Positions 1 through 6,246 of a stretch of 46,930 nucleotides of DNA are shown here, one piece after another (positions within the stretch are counted from its first letter, which is position 1; each line of letters starts with the position of its first letter). The DNA comes from an uncultured Clostridia bacterium (lineage in GTDB: Bacteria > Bacillota > Clostridia > Christensenellales > Borkfalkiaceae), in NCBI GenBank assembly GCA_947624805.1, contig CANQLW010000007.1:1-46930 (forward strand). The letters are read 5' to 3'. Under the pieces are notes generated by a model. That model did not search any database, was not told the origin of the DNA, and saw only the letters and a program-made list of their open reading frames with translations. A program made the position numbers and the translations under genes.

Positions 1-8
1 CTCAAATA

Positions 9-188
9 ATGTGCCTTAGGCGGAATTCACTTCCGCCGTGGGCGACTCAATTTGCCGAACCCCTTCGGCTTAATGTCGGGGAGAGCGGCCGCGACGATGA
101 CTCAATATCCCAGAGGGTGACATTCCTCGCTCGCATTTGTTTTGGAGCACGCGCCCACAAGGCGCGGACGAAAAAACAAATCGAGCGA
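9..188. repeat. Family A modular structured repeat, copy 1
   Basis: This intergenic element lies just past the clpP stop codon. From left to right it contains hairpin I (GGCGGAA/TTCCGCC, 20-38), hairpin II (CCGAA/TTCGG, 57-70), a middle module bounded by AATGTC and GACATT with an inner CCC-AGA-GGG, and a long terminal hairpin III at 127-188. The outer arms of hairpin III are a TCGCTCG-type sequence and its complement, and its inner GCGCC/GGCGC stem caps it. Related copies with compensated stem changes occur near 2553, 4888, 35978 and 39329. Reading frames through it are judged spurious. On the minus strand hairpin III would be the first structure in the clpP 3' region. Confidence 0.85.
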
Positions 189-194
189 AATTTT

Positions 195-785
195 TTATCT
201 CGTCGTATAAACCTTATCGATGAGTCCGTATGCCAGCGCTTCGTCGGCGGAGAGGTAGTTGTCTCTGTCGGTATCGCGCGCGACGACGTCGTAAGGCTTG
301 CCCGTGTTCTCGGACAGGATCCGCGTCATCTTATCCTTGATACGGATGATATGGTCCGCCTGTATCTTGATGTCGCTCGCCTGTCCCTGTGCACCGCCGA
401 GGGGCTGGTGGATCATGATCTCACTGTTCTTGAGCGCATAGCGCTTACCCTTCGTCCCCGACGAGAGCAGGAAGGCGCCCATGGAAGCGGCAAGCCCGAT
501 GCAGATCGTGGAGACGTCGCACTTGATATAGTTCATCGTATCGTAGATCGCCATGCCCGCCGTGACCGACCCGCCGGGGCTGTTGATGTAGAGGCTGATA
601 TCCTTGGAGGGATCTCTCCCTTCCAGATAGATGAGCTGTGCGACTACAGTGTTTGCGAGCGTGTCGTCGATCTCCCCCGAGAGGAAGATGATCCTGTCCT
701 CCAAAAGACGGGAATAGAGGTCATAGCTGCGCTCGCCGTTGGATGTACGTTCCACAACATAGGGGATCAATACGTTTTTCGTCAT
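195..785 (-). CDS. clpP: ATP-dependent Clp protease proteolytic subunit ClpP
   Basis: This is the serine peptidase subunit of the Clp protease. It forms a cytoplasmic double heptameric ring that degrades substrates delivered by ClpX or ClpC. Counted from the ATG at 785, the catalytic triad is visible as Ser101 (in GLAASMGAF), His126 (in IMIHQPLGG) and Asp175 (in [11 protein letters not shown]), and the length of 196 aa is normal. An upstream in-frame GTG at 794 is less likely to be the start, because it lies inside the ribosome binding site AGAGGTG, which sits 6 nt before the ATG. The gene follows tig by 15 nt, so the two are probably co-transcribed. The usual next gene, clpX, is not in the window; a family A repeat follows the stop codon. 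Confidence 0.97.
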   Translation of the reverse strand: MTKNVLIPYVVERTSNGERSYDLYSRLLEDRIIFLSGEIDDTLANTVVAQLIYLEGRDPSKDISLYINSPGGSVTAGMAIYDTMNYIKCDVSTICIGLAASMGAFLLSSGTKGKRYALKNSEIMIHQPLGGAQGQASDIKIQADHIIRIKDKMTRILSENTGKPYDVVARDTDRDNYLSADEALAYGLIDKVYTTR

Positions 786-800
786 GTTTTTCACCTCTTT

Positions 801-2120
801 TTATGATTCTGTATGGGGCTCTTCCGTGTAAAGGACCATTTCATTGTTTTCCATGAGGAAATCGAACAGCTTCGTGATACGGATGTCGTTCTCGATGTAC
901 TCGCGCTGGCGGGGATCGAGGCTCTTTTCATACTCCGCAGGCTCCTTGCCGACGGCGGCCGCCTGTTCGGCGATCTTTGCCGCGATCTCTTCCTCCGTCG
1001 CCGTGATGTGCTCGAGCTCGAGAATCTTTTCGATCACGAGCTGGTGCAGAACGAGCGTCCTTGCCTCTTCTTCGAAGTTCTTCTTATATTCCTCGCGCGT
1101 GGTGCCGATATAGGCATAATAATCCTCTGCGCGGATGCCCTGATACATGAGATTCTGCTCGACCCTGCGTACGGAGAATTCCTCCTGCTGCTCGATGAGC
1201 GCGTCGGGAATCTCCGCCGTAGCCGTCTTGGCGATCTCGGTGAGAATGGCGTTCTCCGTCTCGTTGCGGGAGCGCAACGCGGCGTTCTTTTCGAGACGCT
1301 CGCGCACCTTTGCCTTATAGGCATCGAGGGTGTCCGCGCCGAATTTCTTGGCGAACTCGTCGTCGAGCGCGGGCAGCTCTTTCCCCGTGATCTTATGGAG
1401 CGTCACGGTGAACACGGCGGCCTTGCCCTTGAGCTCCTCCGCCTGATAATCCTCGGGGAAGGTGACGTCGATATCCTTCACGTCGCCGATCGCCATGCCG
1501 GCGACCCCCTCTTCGAACCCTGCGATGAAGGTATGGGAGCCGAGGGTGAGGTCTTGTCCCTGCGCAGTGCCGCCTTCGAAGGCGACGCCGTCGATCTTCC
1601 CTTCGAAGTCGATATTGACGGTGTCTCCCGTTTCTGCGGGACGGTCGGTGATCTCGACGCTCTTTGCGACGCGCTTTCTCGTCGCCTCGATGTCGGCGTC
1701 GACGTCGGCGTCCGTAACAGTATATTCATACCGATTGATTTTTATACCCTTGTAAGCGCCGATCGTGACGTCGGGTTTTACGGGAATGGTGGCGATGAGG
1801 ACGACGTTCTTCTCCGAGAAATTCTCGCCGAGGGAGAGCTCGGGCTCGCCGACTGCGGTGAAGTTGTCCTTTTCCTTGTCGAGGATCTCGCCGTAGTGCT
1901 CCCCATAGAGGATATTCAGAGCCTCTTCATAGAAAAGTGCCCTACCGTAGTACATCTCGAGCACAGCCTTGGGCGCCTTGCCCTTGCGGAAGCCGTTGAC
2001 CGTGTAGCGTTTTCTGTTCTGGAGATATGCCTTTTGGAGAGCGGCGTTCCACTCTTCGGACGTGAAGGTGATCTCCACTTTGACCGTGCTCTTTTCTGCG
2101 GGTGTCACTGTGTAATTCAT
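801..2120 (-). CDS. tig: Trigger factor, ribosome-associated chaperone and prolyl isomerase
   Basis: Trigger factor binds ribosomal protein L23 at the exit tunnel and shields nascent chains. The 439 aa are typical of the family. The N-terminal ribosome-binding domain carries the signature GFRKGKAP at residues 43-50. An FKBP-type isomerase domain lies at about 150-245 (GDTVNIDFEGKIDG, then FIAGFEEGVAGM), followed by a helical C-terminal chaperone domain with many Glu and Ala residues. The ATG at 2120 is preceded by CAGGAG at a suitable distance. tig heads a tig-clpP operon, and a plausible promoter lies at 2164-2192. Identification is secure. Confidence 0.97.
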   Translation of the reverse strand: MNYTVTPAEKSTVKVEITFTSEEWNAALQKAYLQNRKRYTVNGFRKGKAPKAVLEMYYGRALFYEEALNILYGEHYGEILDKEKDNFTAVGEPELSLGENFSEKNVVLIATIPVKPDVTIGAYKGIKINRYEYTVTDADVDADIEATRKRVAKSVEITDRPAETGDTVNIDFEGKIDGVAFEGGTAQGQDLTLGSHTFIAGFEEGVAGMAIGDVKDIDVTFPEDYQAEELKGKAAVFTVTLHKITGKELPALDDEFAKKFGADTLDAYKAKVRERLEKNAALRSRNETENAILTEIAKTATAEIPDALIEQQEEFSVRRVEQNLMYQGIRAEDYYAYIGTTREEYKKNFEEEARTLVLHQLVIEKILELEHITATEEEIAAKIAEQAAAVGKEPAEYEKSLDPRQREYIENDIRITKLFDFLMENNEMVLYTEEPHTES

Positions 2121-2163
2121 GATTTTTACTCCTGATAAAGATTGAGATGTTTTGCCACATCAC

Positions 2164-2192
2164 ATTTTAGCATATCCGACGACAAAAGGGAA
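2164..2192 (-). promoter_or_regulatory. Probable sigma-A promoter of tig-clpP
   Basis: On the minus strand an extended -10 (TGC then TAAAAT, 2164-2169) lies 17 nt from a weak -35 (TTCCCT, 2187-2192). It is about 45 nt upstream of the tig start codon. The -10 match is good and the -35 match is poor. Confidence 0.5.
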
Positions 2193-2201
2193 GCGATTTT
2201 A

Positions 2202-2230
2202 TTTACAAATTTGCTTTTTTGGGGTATAAT
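2202..2230 (+). promoter_or_regulatory. Sigma-A promoter pointing toward rqcH
   Basis: TTTACA (2202-2207), a 17-nt spacer and TATAAT (2225-2230) form a near-consensus promoter on the plus strand. The next plus-strand gene, rqcH, starts more than 500 bp downstream, and the interval is filled with repeats. The repeats may therefore have been inserted between promoter and gene. Confidence 0.7.
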
Positions 2231-2295
2231 GGGAGAACTCTCATCCCGACCGTCCCGAGATGACATCCGCCCCGTTCTTTTGGAGGGGGGCATTG

Positions 2296-2400
2296 CTTGT
2301 CCTTGCCTGCCCCCACTTGTGGGGGCGGATGGCGCGGCATAGCCGCGTCAGGTGGGTGTCGTTCCAATTCACGGCGCGTGGCAGGGTTGCCCCCCACCCT
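2296..2400. repeat. Family B palindromic repeat, copy 1
   Basis: The sequence starts TTGCCTGCCCC, has a CCCCCAC/GTGGGGG hairpin and a second GCGGC/GCCGC-type hairpin, then the tail CAGGTGGG and GGCGCGTGGCAGGGTTGCC. Near-identical copies lie at 4389-4482 and 35806-35870. The first stem changes sequence between copies but stays paired. It is non-coding here. Confidence 0.8.
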
Positions 2401-2552
2401 ACCCTCCCCCCGCAAGCGGGTGGAGGCGCCATTTTACCCCCGCCTTGGGGAGGGGGTTGTCTTGGCGCCCCCTTGAGGGGGATCCTTCGATCGCTACGCT
2501 CCTCAGGATGACGCCAATAGAACGCGTGACTGAGGGGGTGTCGTTCTAATTT
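2400..2552. repeat. Degenerate C-type interspersed repeats
   Basis: This GC-rich non-coding stretch holds short inverted repeats (CCTTGGGGAGGGG and CCCCCTTGAGGGGG types) and a motif ending TCAGGATGACGCC. Similar tracts occur at 4545-4780, 8410-8880, 35870-35975 and 39185-39328. No credible gene lies on either strand. Confidence 0.6.
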
Positions 2553-2733
2553 ACGTGCCTTAGGCGGAATTCACTTCCGCCGTGGGCGACTCAATTTGGT
2601 ACCCTACGGGAACCACAATGTCGGGGAGAGCGACCGCGACGATGACTCCATATCCCAGAGGGTGACATTCCTCGCTCGCATTTGTTTTTGAGCACGCGCC
2701 CACAAGGCGCGGACGAAAAAACAAATCGAGCGA
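2553..2733. repeat. Family A modular structured repeat, copy 2
   Basis: This copy closely resembles copy 1, except that hairpin II is replaced by an unrelated but still paired sequence (GGTACCC/GGGAACC, about 2599-2615). Terminal hairpin III spans 2672-2733. It ends 21 bp before the rqcH start codon, so here the element lies in a 5' leader and not at a 3' end. Confidence 0.85.
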
Positions 2734-2754
2734 CACTAACTTCGAGGTTTTACT

Positions 2755-4431
2755 ATGCCGCAGGATGCTTTTACCTTGCGCCTTGTCGCAAAGGAACTCA
2801 ACAATGCGCTCGCGGGCGCAAAGATCAACCGCATCAACCAGCCCGATAAAGAGGAGCTGTCCCTTATTATATACACGGGAACGCGCACCGTCAAACTCAT
2901 TCTGAGCGCAAATGCGGCGGCGTGCGGGGCATATTTTTGTGACGAGGAGCGTGAAAACCCCATCAACGCCCCGAGTTTCTGTATGCTCCTGCGCAAACAC
3001 CTGCAGGGAGCGCAAATTCTCGGCGTGGACACCCCGGGCTTCGAACGCATCCTCCGCTTCCGCCTGCTCTGCCGTACCGAGTTCACGGAGTGCGAGCGCG
3101 TCCTCGTCCATGAGGTCATGGGGAAATACTCCAACCTCATCCTGCTCGAGAACGGGATCATCACGGGGGCGCTGAAGACGACATCGCTCGACGAAAACAC
3201 CCGCCGCGTGATCATCGCAGGCGCAAAATACCTGCCCCCCGCGCCGCAGGACAAGGCAGACCCCTCCGACATTGCCGCCCTCTCCGCACGCCTTTCCCAT
3301 TGTGAGGGAGACGCGGCGCGCTTTATCTTCCTCAACGTCCGCGGGCTCGCCCCCTCGACGGCGGAGGACATCGTCAGAAGCTACCGCGGCGGCGATCTTG
3401 CAACGCATATCCATGATTATATCTTCTCGGACGAGATCTCTCCCCGCGTCGTGGAACGGGACGGTGTCGCCGTTGACTTCACCGCACGGGGGAGCGACGG
3501 GATCCCGTATGACACGCTCTCCGAGGCGCAATCGGCTTTTTATACCCAAAAACGCGCGGGGAAGCAGTTCGAACAGCGCAAACGCAGACTGCTCTCCCTG
3601 CCGTCGGCGGCGAAAAAGAAGCTCGAGAAGCAGCTCGCCCAGAACCTCGAAAAACAGCTCGAATGCCGCGACGCCGAGGAAAACAGGATCCGCGGCGAAC
3701 TCATCACGGCAAATATCTACGCCCTCACGCGGGGGATGCGCTCCTTTGAAACGGAGAACTGGTTCTCTGAGACGGGCGGAAGGGTGACGATCCCCCTCGA
3801 TCCCCGCCTCACGCCCGCCGAAAACGCACAGGCGTATTTCAAAAAATACAGAAAACAGAAGCGCACGGTCGAGGCGCTCCTGCCGCGGGAGAAGGAGCTC
3901 CGCGAGGAGATCGCATATCTCGGGAGCCTCATCGCGCTCGCCGAAAGCGCAAAGGAGACGGAGGATCTGCTCAGTCTCGAAGAGGAGATGCTCGCCTGCG
4001 GGCTCATGGAGGCTCCGAAGCAGAAGACTAAGAAAAAACAGCCCGATATTCCCTTCCGCACATATGAGATCGGGGGCATACGGATCTATGCGGGGCGGAA
4101 CAATCTGCAGAACGACCGTCTTTTGCGGCAAAGTGCGCCGAATGACATATGGCTGCACGCGCAGAGGTATCATTCCTGCCACGTCGTGATCAGGTCTGGC
4201 GGGAAAGAGGTACCCGAGGACGTCCTCGCCTTCGCGGCGGGCGTCTGCGCCCTGTACTCGGACGCACACGGAGAGAAGATCCCCGTCGACTGCTGCGCCG
4301 TGAAATTCGTCAAGAAGCCGCCCAAGGCAAAGGCAGGGTTTGTCGTCTACTCGAACTTCCGCACCCTCCTCGGCGACCCCGCCCTCCCCCTTGCCTGCCC
4401 CCTTTCCAAGGGGGCGGGCGGCGCGGCGTAG
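2755..4431 (+). CDS. rqcH: RqcH / NFACT-family ribosome quality control factor
   Basis: RqcH binds stalled 50S subunits carrying nascent chains and recruits tRNA-Ala for alanine tailing. It has long been annotated as a fibronectin-binding protein. The 558 aa show an NFACT-N domain (about 1-210), a helical coiled-coil middle with many Lys, Glu and Gln residues (about 255-400) and an NFACT-R domain (about 434-540, containing NDIWLHAQ and HVVIR). The start codon has GAGG 9 nt upstream. Two oddities: the Asp-Arg motif expected at residues 97-98 reads Glu97-Arg98, and the last 13 or so residues (about 546-558) plus the stop codon are encoded by a family B repeat. The gene stands alone on the plus strand behind a repeat-filled leader. 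Confidence 0.93.
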   Translation: MPQDAFTLRLVAKELNNALAGAKINRINQPDKEELSLIIYTGTRTVKLILSANAAACGAYFCDEERENPINAPSFCMLLRKHLQGAQILGVDTPGFERILRFRLLCRTEFTECERVLVHEVMGKYSNLILLENGIITGALKTTSLDENTRRVIIAGAKYLPPAPQDKADPSDIAALSARLSHCEGDAARFIFLNVRGLAPSTAEDIVRSYRGGDLATHIHDYIFSDEISPRVVERDGVAVDFTARGSDGIPYDTLSEAQSAFYTQKRAGKQFEQRKRRLLSLPSAAKKKLEKQLAQNLEKQLECRDAEENRIRGELITANIYALTRGMRSFETENWFSETGGRVTIPLDPRLTPAENAQAYFKKYRKQKRTVEALLPREKELREEIAYLGSLIALAESAKETEDLLSLEEEMLACGLMEAPKQKTKKKQPDIPFRTYEIGGIRIYAGRNNLQNDRLLRQSAPNDIWLHAQRYHSCHVVIRSGGKEVPEDVLAFAAGVCALYSDAHGEKIPVDCCAVKFVKKPPKAKAGFVVYSNFRTLLGDPALPLACPLSKGAGGAA

Positions 4432-4482
4432 CCGCGTCAGGTGGGGGTTCATTCCAATTAACGGCGCGTGGCAGGGTTGCCC
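4389..4482. repeat. Family B palindromic repeat, copy 2, overlapping the rqcH 3' end
   Basis: The copy begins TTGCCTGCCCC and has a CCCCC/GGGGG hairpin, the GCGGC-GTA-GCCGC hairpin, and the tail GGCGCGTGGCAGGGTTGCC. Its first 43 bp are read in frame as the C-terminus of RqcH, and its TAG is the stop codon. Copies without a gene lie at 2296 and 35806. Confidence 0.85.
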
Positions 4483-4535
4483 TGCCTAAGCGCACTCAAT
4501 TTGGCACCCTACGGGAGCCATAATGTCGGGGAGAG
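4478..4535. repeat. Family A repeat, partial copy 3
   Basis: Only hairpin II and the start of the middle module remain. Hairpin II reads GGCACCC/GGGAGCC where copy 2 has GGTACCC/GGGAACC, so a T-A pair has become a C-G pair. The text then runs AATGTCGGGGAGAGCGACC before homology stops. Confidence 0.7.
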
Positions 4536-4544
4536 CGACCCCTC

Positions 4545-4780
4545 TCCTCTGCGTCATCCTGAGCCGCCGCCGTAGGCGGCGTGTCGAAGGATCCCGAAGA
4601 ACGGAGTCCGAATTTCAATCTTCGGGATTCTTCGGGCTTCGCCCTCAGAATGACGCGGTAAAAAAGGGCGAGCGCGCGGGCGCCGCCCCACCCCCGCCCT
4701 CCCCCTTTCAAAGGGGGAGGGTAGGGGAGGGGGTTCGTTCCCAATCAACGGCGCGTGGCAGGGTTGCCCTGCCGCCAAAA
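4545..4780. repeat. C-type interspersed repeats between rqcH and the spore-like genes
   Basis: The sequence contains GTCATCCTGAG, a GCCGCC/GGCGGC hairpin, CGAAGGATCCCGAAGAAC and its inverted partner ATCTTCGGGATTCTTCGG, then TCAGAATGACGC. A CCCCCTTT/AAAGGGGG hairpin and a truncated family B tail (GGCGCGTGGCAGGG, about 4750) follow. No coding region is supported in 4432-5170. Confidence 0.7.
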
Positions 4781-4787
4781 TGGGGCT

Positions 4788-4816
4788 CCCCAAAAAAGAC
4801 GTAGTATTTTTTGGGG
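4788..4816. repeat. Perfect 10-bp inverted repeat
   Basis: CCCCAAAAAA (4788-4797) and TTTTTTGGGG (4807-4816) are separated by 9 nt. This could act as a terminator for plus-strand transcription leaving rqcH, although the U-tract is inside the stem. No other function is visible. Confidence 0.55.
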
Positions 4817-4825
4817 AAAAGGAGC

Positions 4826-4890
4826 GACCTGCGTTTAAGGCGTAGGTTTTGCACAAGTGCAAAACCTCGCAAACTGCGCAGTGTCGCGAC
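4826..4890. repeat. Cloverleaf-like multi-hairpin segment
   Basis: An outer GCGAC/GTCGC stem encloses three hairpins: CCTGCG/CGTAGG, an 11-bp AGGTTTTGCAC/GTGCAAAACCT with a 2-nt loop (4844-4867), and ACTGCGCAGT. It directly precedes family A copy 4. It lacks a tRNA T-loop, anticodon arm and CCA end, so it is not called a tRNA. Confidence 0.5.
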
Positions 4891-5107
4891 GCGGTACCCC
4901 ACGGGAACCACAATGTCGGGGAGAGCGACGTCGAGCCGCAACTCCATATCCCAGAGGGCGACATTCCTCGAACGATTTATTTGTGTAGCCCCGCGAGATC
5001 CCCCCCACCACCGCCTTCGGCGGAGCCTCCCCCCGTAGGGGGTAGGCCTTACGCGAGGGGCGCGTCTACGGCGCACATTCGCGGGACGGAGCAAAGAAAT
5101 CGTTCGA
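4888..5107. repeat. Family A modular structured repeat, copy 4
   Basis: Hairpin II (GGTACCC/GGGAACC-like) is followed by the AATGTCG/CGACATT-bounded module and a variant of terminal hairpin III (4968-5107). The outer stem here is TCGAACGATTTATTTG paired with CAAAGAAATCGTTCGA (15 of 16 positions), capped by CCCGCGA/TCGCGGG. The loop is enlarged by C-type repeat sequence. The stem sequence differs from copies 1 and 2 but the architecture is the same. Confidence 0.8.
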
Positions 5108-5116
5108 AACTAAATC

Positions 5117-5147
5117 AAAAAAACCGACATAAGCCTGTCGGTTTTTT
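5117..5147. terminator. Bidirectional intrinsic terminator
   Basis: AAAAAACCGACA and TGTCGGTTTTTT pair around a 6-nt loop. It can terminate the minus-strand gene ending at 5171 as well as plus-strand transcripts from rqcH. Confidence 0.9.
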
Positions 5148-5170
5148 GCTGTTCCGTAGGAGTGAAATTG

Positions 5171-5824
5171 TTACTTCTTGCAGCACGACCTGCCCTGCGG
5201 GTACAGGGGCAGCTCGAAGAAGCCCGAGCAGACCTCCTGCGAGTACTCCTGCGCGGGCGGGATCGCGCAATAGCCGTAGCTCGGAATGAGCAGTTCCACC
5301 TGCATCGCCACTTTCAGGATGACGGTCACGCACGCGCTGATCGTAAACGACCCCGTCTGGGCGTCGAACGTCCCCTCGGGCGAGACGCAGGATGCGACGC
5401 TTGTCACCGTGAAGGGCATCACCGATGCAGGCGGTACATACATGAGCACATCCTCGTTGAGGGTGATGGAGCTCGCCGCCGTGCCCTCGACGCCGTTTGC
5501 ATCGACATAGACGACCTCGATGGGGACGGTCACCGTCGCCTGAACGCGTGCAAGGCACCCCTCGCTCTGGCGCTCCACCGAAAGATTGGAAATGATTCCC
5601 CCGCTCGTCACCGACCGTGCGCTGACGAATGTAAGAGGATATGTAGGATTTGCGGGCGTGGGATCTGTGAGGAGAATATTGTAGTTTTCAAGACGGGTCT
5701 GAAGGATCCCCGCGTCGAAAATCTTCTCCGCCTGAATACACACCTTTTCGTTCAGACCGCTGAGCGGGTTTCCCGTAATCGTCCCGGGGCAGTGGTCGGA
5801 TGAAAAATTCGAAAAAAATGACAT
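5171..5824 (-). CDS. Cysteine-containing protein of unknown function, possible spore coat protein
   Basis: I do not recognise a named family. The 217-aa product has no signal peptide or membrane segment. It starts with a Cys-Pro-Gly segment and a KVCIQAEKIFDAG stretch that recalls small clostridial proteins of the spore or coat class. The middle is beta-rich and Val/Thr-rich, and the protein ends in a Cys-Cys-Lys-Lys tail. Scattered cysteines and a beta-rich composition fit a structural coat protein. The ATG has GGAGG 6 nt upstream. A CATACAAT -10 element at 5859-5864, shared with the upstream LysM gene, matches the mother-cell sigma-E -10 consensus. The coat role is an inference from context and promoter. 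Confidence 0.7.
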   Translation of the reverse strand: MSFFSNFSSDHCPGTITGNPLSGLNEKVCIQAEKIFDAGILQTRLENYNILLTDPTPANPTYPLTFVSARSVTSGGIISNLSVERQSEGCLARVQATVTVPIEVVYVDANGVEGTAASSITLNEDVLMYVPPASVMPFTVTSVASCVSPEGTFDAQTGSFTISACVTVILKVAMQVELLIPSYGYCAIPPAQEYSQEVCSGFFELPLYPQGRSCCKK

Positions 5825-5857
5825 TTGTTTCCTCCGTAAACCGAATTCGGTCTATTG

Positions 5858-5870
5858 CATTGTATGCGCC
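5858..5870 (-). promoter_or_regulatory. Putative sporulation-type -10 element of the 5171 gene
   Basis: The minus strand reads GGCGCATACAATG. The CATACAAT core equals the -10 consensus known for sigma-E of Bacillus. No convincing sigma-E -35 is seen. The same 13-mer with one change (GGTGCATACAATG) precedes the LysM gene at 6197-6209. Confidence 0.5.
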
Positions 5871-5907
5871 GCTCCTGCGTTGTGTTCATGCGGAAGCGTC
5901 GGAGGCC

Positions 5908-6192
5908 TTACAGAAATACCCACTGCCCGGGATAGAGGGCGAGCGTGCCGTTCCGCGCGGCGAAGTTCTCACGGGAGCCGCAGAGCAGCGTCCTGCTCTC
6001 CCCGCCCTGCACGCGGTACAGATCCCCTCCCGCGGGCGGAAGGCGGAGGATCTCGCCCTCCTCGGGCTCGGCGGAAAGATTGTTGCTGCGGCAGAGAAGG
6101 GGCAGGGGGACACGGAAGCACGCCGCGATGTCCGTGAGCGTCTGGCCATGCTTCACGCGGTACAATTCAGGTCTTGACAGAATGAGTTTCAT
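5908..6192 (-). CDS. Small LysM-domain protein
   Basis: This 94-aa protein is almost entirely LysM-like. The first repeat (about residues 11-52) begins YRVKHGQTLTDIAACF and is a good LysM match. The second (about 58-94, starting LYRVQGGESRTLL) is divergent and shorter. LysM domains bind N-acetylglucosamine-containing glycans such as peptidoglycan, and they recur in spore coat morphogenetic proteins (SafA, SpoVID class). There is no signal peptide, which fits a mother-cell coat protein. The start codon has no Shine-Dalgarno sequence; a CATACAAT -10 lies 5 nt before the ATG, suggesting a leaderless mRNA. It shares its -10 motif with the downstream 5171 gene. Confidence 0.75.
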   Translation of the reverse strand: MKLILSRPELYRVKHGQTLTDIAACFRVPLPLLCRSNNLSAEPEEGEILRLPPAGGDLYRVQGGESRTLLCGSRENFAARNGTLALYPGQWVFL

Positions 6193-6196
6193 GCGT

Positions 6197-6209
6197 CATT
6201 GTATGCACC
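6197..6209 (-). promoter_or_regulatory. Putative sporulation-type -10 element of the LysM gene
   Basis: The minus strand reads GGTGCATACAATG, whose TACAAT (6198-6203) ends 5 nt before the start codon. Transcription would begin at or within the ATG. The motif is shared with the 5171 gene. Confidence 0.5.
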
Positions 6210-6235
6210 AAAACATAAAAGCGTGCAAACAACAA

Positions 6236-6241
6236 TAAAAT
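6236..6241 (+). promoter_or_regulatory. Putative -10 element of the SpoVB-like gene
   Basis: TAAAAT lies 5 nt upstream of the ATG at 6247, mirroring the geometry of the divergent LysM gene. No ribosome binding site is present, so a leaderless transcript is possible. No clear -35 is seen. Confidence 0.35.
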
Positions 6242-6246
6242 ACAGC

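Noticed and set aside
9..806. 265-aa plus-strand ORF over the first repeat and antisense to clpP
   Set aside because: It starts in a family A repeat and continues as the complement of clpP. It has no ribosome binding site and no family resemblance; high GC makes long antisense frames common here.
813..2135. 440-aa plus-strand ORF opposite tig
   Set aside because: Antisense shadow of a well-identified trigger factor gene.
2560..4452. 630-aa minus-strand ORF opposite rqcH
   Set aside because: It is the mirror frame of a clear NFACT gene, begins and ends in repeats, and has no recognisable domains.
4826..4890. tRNA gene
   Set aside because: It has a branched shape but lacks the T-loop, D-loop and anticodon-arm consensus and the acceptor length.
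4554..5289. ORFs of 75-146 aa in the repeat tract after rqcH
   Set aside because: They are translations of C-type and family A repeats with many Pro, Arg and Gly residues and no start signals.
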